A stretch of DNA of 64,000 nt from Pedobacter sp. MC2016-14 (GCF_020991475.1 NZ_JAJMPA010000001.1:806001-870000), one strand, 5' to 3'; counted from the first letter of the stretch, positions 26,731 through 36,203 are shown. Program-made: numbers and translations. Notes: a model not told the origin generated them from the sequence alone.

Positions 26731-27258
26731 TTAATTTGACAAGTATAGGTCGATCAAACCATCAGGCAATTCAACCAACATCGTTTTCTGATCCTCATCA
26801 ATTTCTACAATCATATCTTCGTTTAAAGGAAATAAAACTTCTTTGCCCTGATAGGAAATGGTTGCTACAAATTGTTGAGGATATTCATTTACTTCCAGTA
26901 TTTCGCCCAGTTCACCATGATTTTCGTCCGAAACCACAAAACCCTTTAAGTCTGTATATTGAAAATCCTCATCGCTTCTGTCTGGCATCTTATTTAATGG
27001 CAAATAAACCTTCTTTTTAACTAAAGGCTGTGCTTTATCTATATGGTCTATATCATCGAAATAAAAGTTCCCTGTACTATTGTTTTGAAGTTTAAAGGCA
27101 GAAACAAAATAAGGCACCAGTTTACCCGTGGTTTCTACAAAAACAACATCAAGGTCTAACAAATCCGGCGCATCGTATTCAAAGAAAAGTTGAAGTTCTC
27201 CTTTTAGCCCTTTAGTTTTTGTAATGTACCCTATATAGAATGCCTCTTCCTGTTTCAT
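26731..27258 (-). CDS. rimM: Ribosome maturation factor RimM
   Basis: A 175-residue 30S assembly factor that binds S19 during 3' head maturation. N-terminal RimM domain ([20 protein letters not shown]) and C-terminal PRC-barrel ([58 protein letters not shown]). It lies between rpsP and trmD. A terminator-like hairpin stands between rpsP and rimM, so the amount of RimM made may be lower than that of S16. Confidence 0.97.
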   Translation of the reverse strand: MKQEEAFYIGYITKTKGLKGELQLFFEYDAPDLLDLDVVFVETTGKLVPYFVSAFKLQNNSTGNFYFDDIDHIDKAQPLVKKKVYLPLNKMPDRSDEDFQYTDLKGFVVSDENHGELGEILEVNEYPQQFVATISYQGKEVLFPLNEDMIVEIDEDQKTMLVELPDGLIDLYLSN

Positions 27259-27270
27259 TTTTACTGTAAA

Positions 27271-27311
27271 TAAAAATAGCGAAGGAATTCAAAAGAATAA
27301 CCTTCGCTATT
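27271..27311 (-). terminator. Intra-operon terminator/attenuator between rpsP and rimM
   Basis: On the minus strand an 11-bp perfect stem AATAGCGAAGG / CCTTCGCTATT with a 15-nt loop is followed by TTTATTT. It lies 20 nt after the rpsP stop and 17 nt before the rimM start, so it probably reduces readthrough into rimM-trmD. Confidence 0.75.
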
Positions 27312-27330
27312 GATGTTAAAAAAACAATTA

Positions 27331-27903
27331 TTATGCTTTTTCTTCTGCTGATGCTTCATCAGCTGGAGTTTCTTCAACTGCAGCAGTAGTTTCTGCTTCA
27401 GGAGCTTCTTCAACAGCTTCCTCTTCAACAACCTCTTCTGCTACAGGAGCATTTTTGATTGCCAGAGCGGCAGCGCGATCTGCATTTTTCTTAGATTCAG
27501 CAGCAAGCGCAATTTGTTTTGCCTCATCCTTAGATTTAACAAGATTGTCTTTTTTGCCTTCAATTTTTTCTCCTTTTGAGCTCAACCACTCAGCAAATTT
27601 AGTTGCTGCTTGTTCTTCGGTTAAAGCGCCTTTTTTAACACCACCTTCTAAGTGTTTTTTGTATAAAACACCTTTGTAAGAAAGGATAGCACGACAAGTA
27701 TCTGTAGGTTCAGCACCTTTGTTTACCCAGTCTAAAGCTTTTTCAAAGTTAATTTCGATAGTAGCAGGATTGGTATTTGGGTTGTAAGAACCTAAACGCT
27801 CAATAAATTTACCATCTCTTGGTGAACGGGAATCCGCTACCACTACGTGGAAAAAAGGTTTCCCTTTTTTACCGAATCTTTGCAATCTGATTTTAGTTGC
27901 CAT
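27331..27903 (-). CDS. rpsP: 30S ribosomal protein S16 with acidic C-terminal extension
   Basis: The first 80 or so residues are canonical S16 ([58 protein letters not shown]). The protein is 190 residues, twice the usual 80-90; residues about 110-190 form a Lys-rich and then Glu/Ala-rich tail ([20 protein letters not shown]). Long S16 tails are known in Bacteroidota. It heads the rpsP-rimM-trmD run and has a strong promoter and a leader hairpin. Confidence 0.98.
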   Translation of the reverse strand: MATKIRLQRFGKKGKPFFHVVVADSRSPRDGKFIERLGSYNPNTNPATIEINFEKALDWVNKGAEPTDTCRAILSYKGVLYKKHLEGGVKKGALTEEQAATKFAEWLSSKGEKIEGKKDNLVKSKDEAKQIALAAESKKNADRAAALAIKNAPVAEEVVEEEAVEEAPEAETTAAVEETPADEASAEEKA

Positions 27904-27934
27904 TTGTTTTTTAGTTTATGTATTCAACATAGAT

Positions 27935-27956
27935 CCCGGAGCTTTATGCTTGCGGG
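27935..27956 (-). promoter_or_regulatory. Hairpin in the rpsP leader
   Basis: In the roughly 50-nt rpsP leader, CCCG ... CGGG and the inner AGC ... GCT form an interrupted stem with a five-base loop. It may be a ribosomal-protein-responsive leader, but this is inference from shape only. Confidence 0.35.
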
Positions 27957-27960
27957 GCTG

Positions 27961-27992
27961 CAAAAGTAATTAAAATACTAATGATTAGCAAG
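27961..27992 (-). promoter_or_regulatory. Putative promoter of rpsP
   Basis: On the minus strand TACTTTTG (27961-27968, exact -7 element) has CTTG 20 nt upstream (27989-27992), near the expected -33 place. The leader to the rpsP ATG is about 52 nt. Confidence 0.55.
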
Positions 27993-28008
27993 ATGCATCA
28001 GTCATTTT

Positions 28009-28992
28009 TTATAATGATAAGATTTCTACCAACTTTAACCACGCCGGACTTACTTCTTCAGCATCTATATGCTTAATGGCATGATCAAATGGTGTAAACA
28101 AAATTTCCCGGTTTACCTGTCCAACCATTTCTCCTGAACGGCCATTAACAAGTCCTTCTACAGCGGCAACGCCAAAGCGACTGGCCAAAACCCTATCCAT
28201 ACAACTAGGCTTACCCCCTCTTTGAATGTGACCCAAAACAGACACCCTGATGTCATACGCAGGAAAACGCTCCTTTAATACCTCACCAACATTAAAAGCG
28301 CCGCCAACTTCATCTCCCTCTGCTACAATAACAATTTTGGAAGATTTATCTTTACGGCCAGATGCCAACCTGGTTACCAAGCCTTCTACACCCATATTCG
28401 CTTCCGGAATCAAAATAGCCTCAGCACCTACACCGATACCGCTTCTTAAAGCGATCAACCCAGAATCGCGCCCCATTACTTCTACAATAAATAACCGGTC
28501 ATGGGATTCAGCCGTATCCCTTATCTTATCCACAGCATGTACCACTGTATTTATTGCGGTATCATATCCAATGGTAAAATCAGTTCCAACAAGATCATTA
28601 TCTATTGTTCCTGGCAAACCTACCACTGGAAAATCATATTCATTGGTAAACAGATTTGCACCCGTAAAAGTACCATCACCACCAATAACCACTAAGGCGT
28701 CAATATGATGTTTCTTTAACTGCTCAAAAGCTTTCTTTCTGCCCTCTGCTGTTCTAAACTCATCACTTCTGGCGGTTTTCAGAATAGTTCCCCCACGTTG
28801 AATGATGTTGGCTACCGATTTCCTGTCCATGTCAATAAAATCACCATGAATTAATCCCTCATAACCCCTCAGTATGCCTGTTACGTTTAAATCATAATAA
28901 ATTCCGGCCCTTACCACTGCCCTTATGGCAGCATTCATCCCAGGAGCATCTCCTCCGGAAGTCAGCACTCCAATATTTTTAATCTTAGTCAT
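28009..28992 (-). CDS. pfkA: 6-phosphofructokinase (ATP-type)
   Basis: A 327-residue glycolytic enzyme phosphorylating fructose 6-phosphate. Motifs: GVLTSGGDAPGMNAAIRAVV, VVIGGDGTFTGA (GGDGT, the ATP-dependent signature; PPi enzymes have GGDD), LPGTIDNDLVGTD with the catalytic Asp, and VEVMGRDSGLIAL. Length and motifs fit the PfkA family. It lies alone between rpsP and birA on the minus strand without a clear terminator. Confidence 0.97.
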   Translation of the reverse strand: MTKIKNIGVLTSGGDAPGMNAAIRAVVRAGIYYDLNVTGILRGYEGLIHGDFIDMDRKSVANIIQRGGTILKTARSDEFRTAEGRKKAFEQLKKHHIDALVVIGGDGTFTGANLFTNEYDFPVVGLPGTIDNDLVGTDFTIGYDTAINTVVHAVDKIRDTAESHDRLFIVEVMGRDSGLIALRSGIGVGAEAILIPEANMGVEGLVTRLASGRKDKSSKIVIVAEGDEVGGAFNVGEVLKERFPAYDIRVSVLGHIQRGGKPSCMDRVLASRFGVAAVEGLVNGRSGEMVGQVNREILFTPFDHAIKHIDAEEVSPAWLKLVEILSL

Positions 28993-29112
28993 GATCTGCT
29001 TTATTATACACTGATTATTATTGCTCGTTGCCTTTTACGTCAAAATGTAAAAAGCCGTGAAGTTACTTTTTTTTTTCAATTCCCAATTGAACCAATTCTT
29101 TTCAAATTAATA

Positions 29113-29889
29113 TCAATCAACATTCACAAAAGCGATTTCTTTGAAACCATATTGCTGAACTGAATGTGCCGATCGCAGCACCAACAAGCCTTCCAAAGTA
29201 ACGTCCTCAATTTGTCCATCAACAGTTTTTCCATCAACTAAATATAAAGCCTTCTCATTGTACCTGTAAAGATTTTTAAGATACGCAGACTGTAGGCATT
29301 TATAATTTGCAGATTTAAGTTTTAAATATTCTTTTTCTATGCTCCCGCATAAATTTAAAAGTAATTCCGGAACGTCAAATTTCTGCTGTAAAATCTGGTA
29401 AACTGAAGTAGCACGCCGGGCTAAATCTACATCAAAGTGCTCTTGGTTCACATTTAATCCAATGCCAATTATGGCTGATTTGTACCGGAACCCTGCAATG
29501 GTATTCTCAATTAACATTCCTCCTATTTTTTTATCTCGGTAATAAAAGTCATTTGGCCACTTTATCTTCACAAAAGCACCCATTAAATTTTGCAGTACTT
29601 CACATACCGCTAAGCTGATAGACATATTCAGCAAAAACTGCTGTGCAGGAGTCAAAAAGCCTGGTGTTAAAAACAAACTAAAAGTTAAGTTCATACCTGG
29701 CTCTACCCGCCAGGCATTGCCTTGCTGCCCTCTTCCAGCAAATTGATTCTCTGCCATAATAACAGTTCCCTCGGGTAATGGCTCGGAATTTGACACCATT
29801 GCCTTCATAAAGTTATTGGTAGAATCAACCTCAGTTAATTTTATAAGATTTTGGCCAACAAATAATGTTGAAAAAGTGTTATTTTGCAA
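29113..29889 (-). CDS. birA: Biotin--[acetyl-CoA-carboxylase] ligase, monofunctional (TTG start)
   Basis: The 258-residue protein activates biotin with ATP and attaches it to carboxylase carrier domains. Motifs: LTEVDSTNNFMKAM, GRGQQGNAWRVEPGMNLTFS (biotin loop, GRGxxG), IKWPNDFYYRDKKIGGMLIE and IGIGLNVNQ. There is no N-terminal DNA-binding domain, so it should not act as a biotin repressor. The only start ahead of the conserved VDSTN motif is TTG at 29887-29889; an in-frame TAA stop lies just upstream, and no ATG is available there. It is divergent from rsfS. Confidence 0.93.
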   Translation of the reverse strand: MQNNTFSTLFVGQNLIKLTEVDSTNNFMKAMVSNSEPLPEGTVIMAENQFAGRGQQGNAWRVEPGMNLTFSLFLTPGFLTPAQQFLLNMSISLAVCEVLQNLMGAFVKIKWPNDFYYRDKKIGGMLIENTIAGFRYKSAIIGIGLNVNQEHFDVDLARRATSVYQILQQKFDVPELLLNLCGSIEKEYLKLKSANYKCLQSAYLKNLYRYNEKALYLVDGKTVDGQIEDVTLEGLLVLRSAHSVQQYGFKEIAFVNVD

Positions 29890-29914
29890 GTGTTGATTTT
29901 ATAGTTGTTATGAT

Positions 29915-29922
29915 CAAAACTA
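29915..29922 (-). promoter_or_regulatory. Putative -7 element of birA
   Basis: On the minus strand TAGTTTTG (exact TAnnTTTG) lies 25 nt before the TTG start. It is close to the divergent rsfS ATG at 29933. No clear -33 element. Confidence 0.4.
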
Positions 29923-29932
29923 AAATATTTTA

Positions 29933-30307
29933 ATGATAAAAAAGAAAATAGTAAACCTCTCCACATACCTCTCAGAAATCGCTATTCATGGCATTCAGGA
30001 AAAAAAAGGAAATGATATTGTCCGCCTGGATTTAAGAGAACTTAACAGTTCTGTTTCAGATTATTTCGTCATTTGTAACGCAGATTCCTCTACGCAGGTA
30101 AAAGCCATCGCTGATAGCGTAGAGGAGGAAATATATAAAAATACCCAAACCAACCCATGGAGGAAAGAAGGCCAGGAATCTGCAGAATGGATTATTTTAG
30201 ATTATTTTGACATTGTAGTTCATATATTTAAAACCGAAAAGCGCGATTTCTATGGAATTGAAGATTTATGGGGCGACGCTCAAAGCACTTCTTACCAAAG
30301 TGCCTAA
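29933..30307 (+). CDS. rsfS: Ribosomal silencing factor RsfS
   Basis: A 124-residue Oligomerization domain protein (Iojap family) that binds L14 and blocks subunit joining when nutrients are poor. Motifs: GNDIVRLDLRELNSSVSDYF, VICNADSSTQVKAIADSVEE, WRKEGQESAEWIILDYFDIV, VVHIFKTEKRDFYGIEDLWG. Conserved order with ftsH downstream (30340), which is typical of Bacteroidota. Length is normal. Confidence 0.96.
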   Translation: MIKKKIVNLSTYLSEIAIHGIQEKKGNDIVRLDLRELNSSVSDYFVICNADSSTQVKAIADSVEEEIYKNTQTNPWRKEGQESAEWIILDYFDIVVHIFKTEKRDFYGIEDLWGDAQSTSYQSA

Positions 30308-30339
30308 TTATTTTATACAAATACATTTTTGAATTGAAG

Positions 30340-32430
30340 ATGAAAGATAACCAAAATACTAAGCCGAAACTGCTTAAAAGAATGCCAAACATTCCAAAAA
30401 AACCACAAAAAGGCTCTAAATTCAATATTTTCTGGGTTTATGCGGCCATTATATTAGGTTTATTTTTATTGCAGCTTTTCTTTAGCACGGAAAATAATAA
30501 GCCCATTCAATACCGCACTTTTGAAACGCAAATGCTTTTAACGGGCGATGTGGAAAAAATAGTTGCCTATAAAGCTGAAGATATTGTTCGTGCGGACGTT
30601 TTTATCAAGAAAGACCGCATCAAACAAGATAAGTATAAACCCTATGTTGGCAAAAGCAGCTTTGGAAATGCAGGCGGGCCCACCGTCTATTTTAATGCAG
30701 GAACTATTGAGGCATTAAACGCACAACTTAAAGAATCACAAAAGAATCTTCCTGAAAACCAACGTGTAGAGGTTATTGTAGAAAGCAGACAGAATACCTT
30801 ATGGTCATGGGTAGGAAGTTTAATCCTTCCGCTTATCATACTGGTTGCATTCTGGATCTTTATCATGCGCAGAATGGGCGGAGGCGCAGGTGGCGCAGGT
30901 GGTCAAATTTTCAATATCGGCAAATCAAAGGCTACTTTATTTGATAAAGAGAGCCAGGTTAACGTAACTTTCAATGATGTTGCCGGACTGGAAGAAGCGA
31001 AGCAAGAGATTATGGAGATTGTTGATTTCCTTAAAAACCCGAAAAAATATACCAACCTGGGTGGTAAAATTCCTAAAGGAGCACTTTTAGTAGGTTCTCC
31101 GGGAACAGGAAAAACCTTGCTTGCCAAAGCCGTAGCAGGAGAAGCACAAGTTCCTTTCTTCTCTCTTTCCGGATCAGACTTCGTAGAGATGTTTGTTGGT
31201 GTAGGTGCATCGCGTGTAAGGGATTTGTTTAAACAAGCGAAAGATAAAGCCCCTTGTATCATCTTTATTGATGAGGTAGATGCTATTGGTCGTGCGCGTG
31301 GAAAAAACAGTATGATGGGCGGTAATGATGAGCGTGAAAACACACTAAATCAGCTGCTGGTAGAAATGGACGGTTTCGGAACTGATTCAGGAATCATCAT
31401 TCTTGCTGCTACCAACCGTCCGGATGTATTGGATAGCGCATTGCTTCGCCCGGGAAGGTTTGACAGACAGATTTCTATCGATAAACCTGATTTGGTAGGT
31501 AGGGAGCAAATCTTTAAAGTACATTTGAAACCGATTAAAACAGACGAGGTTGTAGATGCAAAGAAACTATCTGCACAAACCCCAGGTTTTGCCGGAGCAG
31601 AAATTGCGAATGTTTGTAACGAAGCGGCCTTAATTGCCGCGCGCAAAAACAAAGAATTCGTAGACATGCAGGACTTCCAGGATGCTATTGACCGTGTTAT
31701 AGGTGGTCTGGAGAAAAAAAATAAAATCATCTCTCCTGAAGAAAAACGGATTGTTGCTTACCACGAAGCCGGACATGCTATTGCCGGATGGTTTTTGGAA
31801 CATGCAGACCCATTGGTTAAGGTATCAATTGTTCCCCGTGGTGTAGCGGCTTTAGGTTACGCACAATATCTTCCAAAAGAACATTTCTTGTATACTATTG
31901 AGCAGTTAACAGATGGCATGTGTATGACGCTCGGCGGCCGTGTAGCAGAAGATATCTTCTTTGGTAAAATATCTACCGGCGCACAGAATGACCTTGAAAG
32001 AATCACTAAAACAGCTTATTCAATGGTAACCATATATGGTATGAGCCCTGTGGTTGGAAATGTATCGTTCCATGACCCAAACAATGAATATAATTTCAAT
32101 AAGCCATATTCAGACACTACTGCTGAAATGATTGACGTTGAAGTACGTAAGATCATTAACGATGCCTATGAGCGCACGAAATCTTTATTGACGGATAACA
32201 GGGCAGGGCTGGAAAAACTGGCTGAAAAACTGATTGAAAAAGAAATCCTTTTCCAATCAGACCTGGAAGAACTGTTAGGAAAACGTCCTTTTGACAACCG
32301 TACCACCTACGATGAATTTGTGAATGGAACGGGCGATCAACAACCTGTTGCAGAAGGATTAGTTCACAAAGGAATAGAAGCTACTACAGACCCGGCTGCT
32401 CCGGTTAACCCGTCGCAGACTGAAGCTTAA
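30340..32430 (+). CDS. ftsH: ATP-dependent zinc metalloprotease FtsH
   Basis: The 696-residue inner-membrane protease degrades damaged or short-lived membrane and cytosolic proteins. The N-terminus [15 protein letters not shown] leads into TM1 (about 28-46; [18 protein letters not shown]) and TM2 ([20 protein letters not shown]). AAA domain: Walker A GSPGTGKT, Walker [30 protein letters not shown]. Zinc site HEAGH (two His, one Glu) plus a downstream Asp. The start at 30340 is preferred over 30268, which would overlap the end of rsfS. An LUD gene follows after about 50 nt. Confidence 0.98.
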   Translation: MKDNQNTKPKLLKRMPNIPKKPQKGSKFNIFWVYAAIILGLFLLQLFFSTENNKPIQYRTFETQMLLTGDVEKIVAYKAEDIVRADVFIKKDRIKQDKYKPYVGKSSFGNAGGPTVYFNAGTIEALNAQLKESQKNLPENQRVEVIVESRQNTLWSWVGSLILPLIILVAFWIFIMRRMGGGAGGAGGQIFNIGKSKATLFDKESQVNVTFNDVAGLEEAKQEIMEIVDFLKNPKKYTNLGGKIPKGALLVGSPGTGKTLLAKAVAGEAQVPFFSLSGSDFVEMFVGVGASRVRDLFKQAKDKAPCIIFIDEVDAIGRARGKNSMMGGNDERENTLNQLLVEMDGFGTDSGIIILAATNRPDVLDSALLRPGRFDRQISIDKPDLVGREQIFKVHLKPIKTDEVVDAKKLSAQTPGFAGAEIANVCNEAALIAARKNKEFVDMQDFQDAIDRVIGGLEKKNKIISPEEKRIVAYHEAGHAIAGWFLEHADPLVKVSIVPRGVAALGYAQYLPKEHFLYTIEQLTDGMCMTLGGRVAEDIFFGKISTGAQNDLERITKTAYSMVTIYGMSPVVGNVSFHDPNNEYNFNKPYSDTTAEMIDVEVRKIINDAYERTKSLLTDNRAGLEKLAEKLIEKEILFQSDLEELLGKRPFDNRTTYDEFVNGTGDQQPVAEGLVHKGIEATTDPAAPVNPSQTEA

Positions 32431-32444
32431 TTTAAATATTTGGA

Positions 32445-32468
32445 GCTGCCGTTCTTATGGACGGCAGC
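32445..32468 (+). other. Hairpin between ftsH and the LUD gene
   Basis: A perfect 8-bp stem GCTGCCGT / ACGGCAGC with loop TCTTATGG lies 14 nt after the ftsH stop and 13 nt before the LUD start. No T-tract follows, so it may block exonucleases or slow translation rather than terminate. Confidence 0.4.
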
Positions 32469-32481
32469 AAATCCAGTAGTT

Positions 32482-33126
32482 ATGAAAGAAAATGTGTCTT
32501 CAAAAGAGCTGATGCTCAAAAAGATCAGGAAAGCACTCCTCGAAAAAAGAGACAATCCTTATCCAAGTCTGGAAGAAAGCCCCTTATACAAACCCAATAC
32601 TGAACTGCTCGAAGTCTTATTTGCGGAGCAGTTATCCGCCGTATCAGGCAATTTCATCTATTGCGAAGACGGCATAGAGTTTATAGAAAACATTTTAGAA
32701 CTGGCTGATAAATTTAACTGGAGAAAAATTTACTGCTGGGAACCTGAATTACAGGAAATGCTCTCCCAGTATGAATTTCCATTTTATCATACAGACAAAG
32801 ACTTTGAACTCGCTGAAGTAGGTATAACTTCTTGTGAAGCACTCATTGCCCGCAACGGCTCTGTCTTAGTATCCAATAAAAGTGCTGCAGGCAGAAGACT
32901 TAGCATTTATCCGCACTATCATATTGTGATTGCCAGAATGGGCCAGCTTGTGCTTGATTTGAAGGACGGTTTTTCATTGCTGAAAAATAAATATGGCGCA
33001 GAAATACCGAGTACGATTAGTACCATTACCGGCCCCAGCAGAACGGCAGACATAGAAAAGACGCTTGTTCTGGGTGCACATGGACCTAAAGAACTATTCG
33101 TTTTTTTGATTGATGACTTTTCTTAA
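32482..33126 (+). CDS. LUD-domain (LutC/YkgG family) protein, orphan
   Basis: A 214-residue LUD domain protein. The ATG at 32482 (MKENVSSKELMLKKIRKALL) is preferred to the longer frame at 32440, which would translate the upstream hairpin. Recognisable parts: VGITSCEALIARNGSVLVSN, AAGRRLSIYPHYHIVIARM, ISTITGPSRTADIEKTLVLG and HGPKELFVFLIDD. LutC is one of three subunits of lactate oxidase in other phyla, but no lutA or lutB is nearby, so the role here is not established. It lies after ftsH, an arrangement I recall as common in Bacteroidota. Confidence 0.88.
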   Translation: MKENVSSKELMLKKIRKALLEKRDNPYPSLEESPLYKPNTELLEVLFAEQLSAVSGNFIYCEDGIEFIENILELADKFNWRKIYCWEPELQEMLSQYEFPFYHTDKDFELAEVGITSCEALIARNGSVLVSNKSAAGRRLSIYPHYHIVIARMGQLVLDLKDGFSLLKNKYGAEIPSTISTITGPSRTADIEKTLVLGAHGPKELFVFLIDDFS

Positions 33127-33190
33127 ATTTTTATTTTCGGCATAATAGTCTTAATTTTATACTCTATACCCAAATGGTATGCGGTTCAAA

Positions 33191-34273
33191 ATGAGTACTA
33201 ATAAACAAATCTATTCTGTCATTAAAGGTACCGGGAGTTATATTCCCGAAAAGGTAATCTCTGGTGATGCATTTTTAAGTGCTACTTTTTATGAAAATGG
33301 GTTAATCATAGAAAAGGAAAATGCAGAAATTATCCAAAAGTTTTCGGAAATAACAGAAATCACGGAACGCAGGTACATAGATGAAGCTTTGGTTAATAGT
33401 AATATTGCTACCATAGCTGCTCAAAGAGCAATTGACGATGCGGGCATTGACAAAGAATTATTAGATCAAATTATTTTCTGCCATAACTTTGGGGATATAA
33501 AATCCGGTAGCAACAGGATGGATATATTGCCTGCCCTGGCAGCAAAAGTAAAAAAAGAGCTAAATATCTTAAACCCTGACTGCGTTGCTTATGACCTCAT
33601 TTTTGGTTGTCCTGGCTGGGTACAAGGTGCCATTCAAGCCAACTACGTTATCAAAAGCGGAGATGCAAACCTTATCCTGGTAATCGGCGCAGAAACGCTG
33701 TCGAGGATTATTGACGGACATGACAGGGACAGCATGATCTTTTCTGACGGCGCTGGGGCCACCATATTTGAAGCAAAAGAGTCTGATGAGCCAATAGGGC
33801 TTCTCGCTCATAAAACTCAAACTTATGCGGCTAATTTTGGCTCCTTGCTGGTGATGGGTGCCAGCTCTAATCCCAACGAAACAAACGGAAATGCTTACCT
33901 GAAAATGAACGGCAGGAAACTATATGAGTTCGCCGTATTAAATGTTCCCCAAGTGGTAAAAAAGGCCTTAGATAAGGCCCATATAGACATCAACGATGTT
34001 AAGACCGTTTTCATCCATCAAGCTAACGGAAAAATGGACCACGCCATCATGAAACGCCTTTTTAAGCTTTATGATCTTGATACTGTTCCCGAGAATCTTG
34101 TTCCAATGACCATTTCCTGGCTAGGGAATAGTTCTGTAGCTACCATCCCAACGTTGCTAGACCTGGTATTAAAAGAGCAGGTGAGAGGCTACAAAGTTAA
34201 CGATGGTCAATATGCAGTTTTTGCCTCTGTAGGTGCAGGAATGCACATTAATGCATTTGTATATAAGTTTTAA
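33191..34273 (+). CDS. 3-oxoacyl-ACP synthase III-like (KAS III/thiolase-fold) enzyme
   Basis: About 360 residues with the KAS III fold and an intact triad: Cys in LIFGCPGWVQG, His in VFIHQANGKMD and Asn in SWLGNSSVATIP. These residues condense acyl-CoA or acyl-ACP starters with malonyl-ACP. No acpP, fabF or fabD is close, so it may serve a specialised lipid or pigment pathway rather than the primary fab system; that is inference. The ATG at 33191 (MSTNKQIYSVIKGTGSYIPE) is a more family-like start than 33179. Ends in a 21-bp hairpin. Confidence 0.85.
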   Translation: MSTNKQIYSVIKGTGSYIPEKVISGDAFLSATFYENGLIIEKENAEIIQKFSEITEITERRYIDEALVNSNIATIAAQRAIDDAGIDKELLDQIIFCHNFGDIKSGSNRMDILPALAAKVKKELNILNPDCVAYDLIFGCPGWVQGAIQANYVIKSGDANLILVIGAETLSRIIDGHDRDSMIFSDGAGATIFEAKESDEPIGLLAHKTQTYAANFGSLLVMGASSNPNETNGNAYLKMNGRKLYEFAVLNVPQVVKKALDKAHIDINDVKTVFIHQANGKMDHAIMKRLFKLYDLDTVPENLVPMTISWLGNSSVATIPTLLDLVLKEQVRGYKVNDGQYAVFASVGAGMHINAFVYKF

Positions 34274-34300
34274 ATCCCTTTATAAATCTTCAGCAAAATG

Positions 34301-34351
34301 GCTATAAATAAGAACGCCTGGACAAATTGCCCAGGCGTTCTTATTTATAGC
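34301..34351. terminator. Bidirectional terminator, 21-bp perfect stem
   Basis: A 21-bp perfect inverted repeat (GCTATAAATAAGAACGCCTGG and its complement) around a nine-base loop stands between two convergent genes (stops at 34273 and 34363). It can fold in either direction and probably ends both transcripts. Confidence 0.88.
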
Positions 34352-34362
34352 TTTATAAGTTA

Positions 34363-35106
34363 TTAGGCATTAGCCAGTTCTAAGGTCAATGCTTCATCAA
34401 CTAAAATTCTTCCGCAATGCTCACAAACAATCACTTTTTTGCGCTGACGAACGTCAAGCTGGCGTTGTGGTGGAATCTGGTTGAAACATCCTGAACAAGA
34501 ATCCCGCTCAATGGTTACAACAGCAAGACCATTGTTTGCATTTTTTCTTAACCTATTGTAAGCAACTAAAAGCCTTTCTTCAATTAGCGTTTCTGCTTTT
34601 TCTGCTTTTTTAGCTAAACCTTGCTCATCTTTTTCAGTTTCAGCAGTAATGGTTTCTAATTCGCCTTTTTTAATATCTAAATCATTCTTACGTGATTCAA
34701 GATCTGCTAAAGCCTTATCGTAAACTTCAGTTTTTTTAGTAATATCAAAACCAAACTCTCTGATTTTTTTCTCAGAAACCTGAATATCCAATGATTGTAT
34801 TTCAACTTCTTTAGTCAAAGCATCGTACTCACGGTTGTTTTTAACATCTTTTAACTGAGTCTCATATTTCTTGATCAGGTTCTGAGCTTCCTTAATCATG
34901 TTTTTTCGAGTTACGATGGCATCTTCAGTATCGTCCAATTCTCCTTTGAATTTTTGTATACGTGTTTCTAAACCTGCAACCTCATCTTCCAAATCAGCCA
35001 CTTCCATTGGTAATTCACCACGGATTTGACGTATCTTATCTATCTTTGTGTGAAGGGTTTGTAATTCGTATAAAGCTTTAAGCTTCTGCTCTACTGTTTG
35101 TTCCAT
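34363..35106 (-). CDS. C4-type zinc-ribbon, coiled-coil protein (CT398/CdsZ-like)
   Basis: The 247-residue protein has a long coiled coil (about 15-190; KIRQIRGELPMEVADLEDEV, KKIREFGFDITKKTEVYDKA) and a C-terminal C4 zinc ribbon (CSGCFNQIPPQRQ ... VIVCEHCGRILVDE). CdsZ and related DUF164 proteins act as chaperone-like or regulatory partners; the bacterial role outside Chlamydia is unclear. Its start overlaps the stop of the Nif3-like gene by one base (TAATG), which predicts translational coupling. Confidence 0.9.
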   Translation of the reverse strand: MEQTVEQKLKALYELQTLHTKIDKIRQIRGELPMEVADLEDEVAGLETRIQKFKGELDDTEDAIVTRKNMIKEAQNLIKKYETQLKDVKNNREYDALTKEVEIQSLDIQVSEKKIREFGFDITKKTEVYDKALADLESRKNDLDIKKGELETITAETEKDEQGLAKKAEKAETLIEERLLVAYNRLRKNANNGLAVVTIERDSCSGCFNQIPPQRQLDVRQRKKVIVCEHCGRILVDEALTLELANA

Positions 35107-36203
35107 TAAAAGAAATAATTTATTGGGTTTGTATTATGCTCCGTTAAACGGATTGCAAAGTTAGGAAATTTTTCCCGAATAATATCTATCAACAACTGAG
35201 ATGTAAATTGTTCACTTTCAAAGTGTCCGATATCTGTAATCATTAATTTTTGCTCCGCATCAAAGAACTCGTGGTATTTAAAATCTGCCGTGATAAAAGC
35301 ATCTGCACCCGAAGCGATGGCATCTTTGAGTAAAAAACTTCCCGAACCCCCGCATACCGCCACTCTTTTGATTTTTTTTACGCCGGGTTTGGTATGCCTG
35401 ATCACGTTAACCTGCATTTTTTCTTTCACAAACCTCAAAAATTCTCCGGCTTCCATGCCTTCCTCCAACCAACCTACCATTCCTGCGCCTGCAGCATCAA
35501 ACTTATTTTCCAGGGCGTAAATATCGTAAGCCACCTCTTCATAAGGATGATTTTCAAGTAAAGCAACCAAAACCTTCCGCTCATCCTGCACCATAAAAAT
35601 GGTCTCAATACGTATTTCCGGTTCATGGTGTTGCTGCCCTTTTTGGCCAACAAATGGATTAGACTGCTCATTGCCATTAAATGTTCCGGTACCCTCTGCG
35701 TTGAAACTACATTCACTGTAGTTAGAGATTTTTCCAGCACCTGCATCAAAAAGCGCTTCTCTTAACGCAGGCGCTTCGGCAACAGGACAAAAAGTGACGA
35801 GTTTCTTTAACAAGCTTTTCTTAGGGCTCAGTATTCTTGGATTTTTTAAACCCAATTTCTTGCAAATCATTCCATTTACACCATTGTATACGTGGTCAAG
35901 ATTGGTATGTACGGCATATAAGGCAATATTATGCTTAATGGCTTTGATCACCACCCGCTCAATATAACTTTTACCATTCAGCTTCTTTAGACCCTTAAAT
36001 AAAATAGGGTGGTGCGTAATGATCAAATTACAGTTTAAAGCTATTGCTTCATCCACAATTTCTTCTGTGCAATCCAGTGCCACCAATGCACCAACTACAT
36101 CCAAATCTGCATTCCCCACCAGCAGTCCCGAATTGTCATAATCCTCCTGATAATTCAGCGGTGCATATTCCTCTAAAAAATTGGTCAATAAAGATAATCT
36201 CAT
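35106..36203 (-). CDS. Nif3-like dinuclear metal protein (DUF34/YbgI)
   Basis: A 365-residue Nif3/YbgI protein with metal-binding motifs ITHHPILFKG and LYAVHTNLDHVYNG and the C-terminal segment MITDIGHFESEQ. The middle (about 130-240; LVTFCPVAEAPALREALFDA) is the PII-like insertion seen in the longer YqfO subfamily, which explains the length above the 250 residues of E. coli YbgI. Members form toroidal hexamers with two metals per site; a GTP cyclohydrolase I type 2 label is often applied but unproven. It is coupled to the zinc-ribbon gene downstream. Confidence 0.93.
   Translation of the reverse strand: MRLSLLTNFLEEYAPLNYQEDYDNSGLLVGNADLDVVGALVALDCTEEIVDEAIALNCNLIITHHPILFKGLKKLNGKSYIERVVIKAIKHNIALYAVHTNLDHVYNGVNGMICKKLGLKNPRILSPKKSLLKKLVTFCPVAEAPALREALFDAGAGKISNYSECSFNAEGTGTFNGNEQSNPFVGQKGQQHHEPEIRIETIFMVQDERKVLVALLENHPYEEVAYDIYALENKFDAAGAGMVGWLEEGMEAGEFLRFVKEKMQVNVIRHTKPGVKKIKRVAVCGGSGSFLLKDAIASGADAFITADFKYHEFFDAEQKLMITDIGHFESEQFTSQLLIDIIREKFPNFAIRLTEHNTNPINYFF

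Noticed and set aside
28993..29112. Terminator between pfkA and birA
   Set aside because: A weak 8-bp stem is present, but no T-tract follows it in the minus direction.
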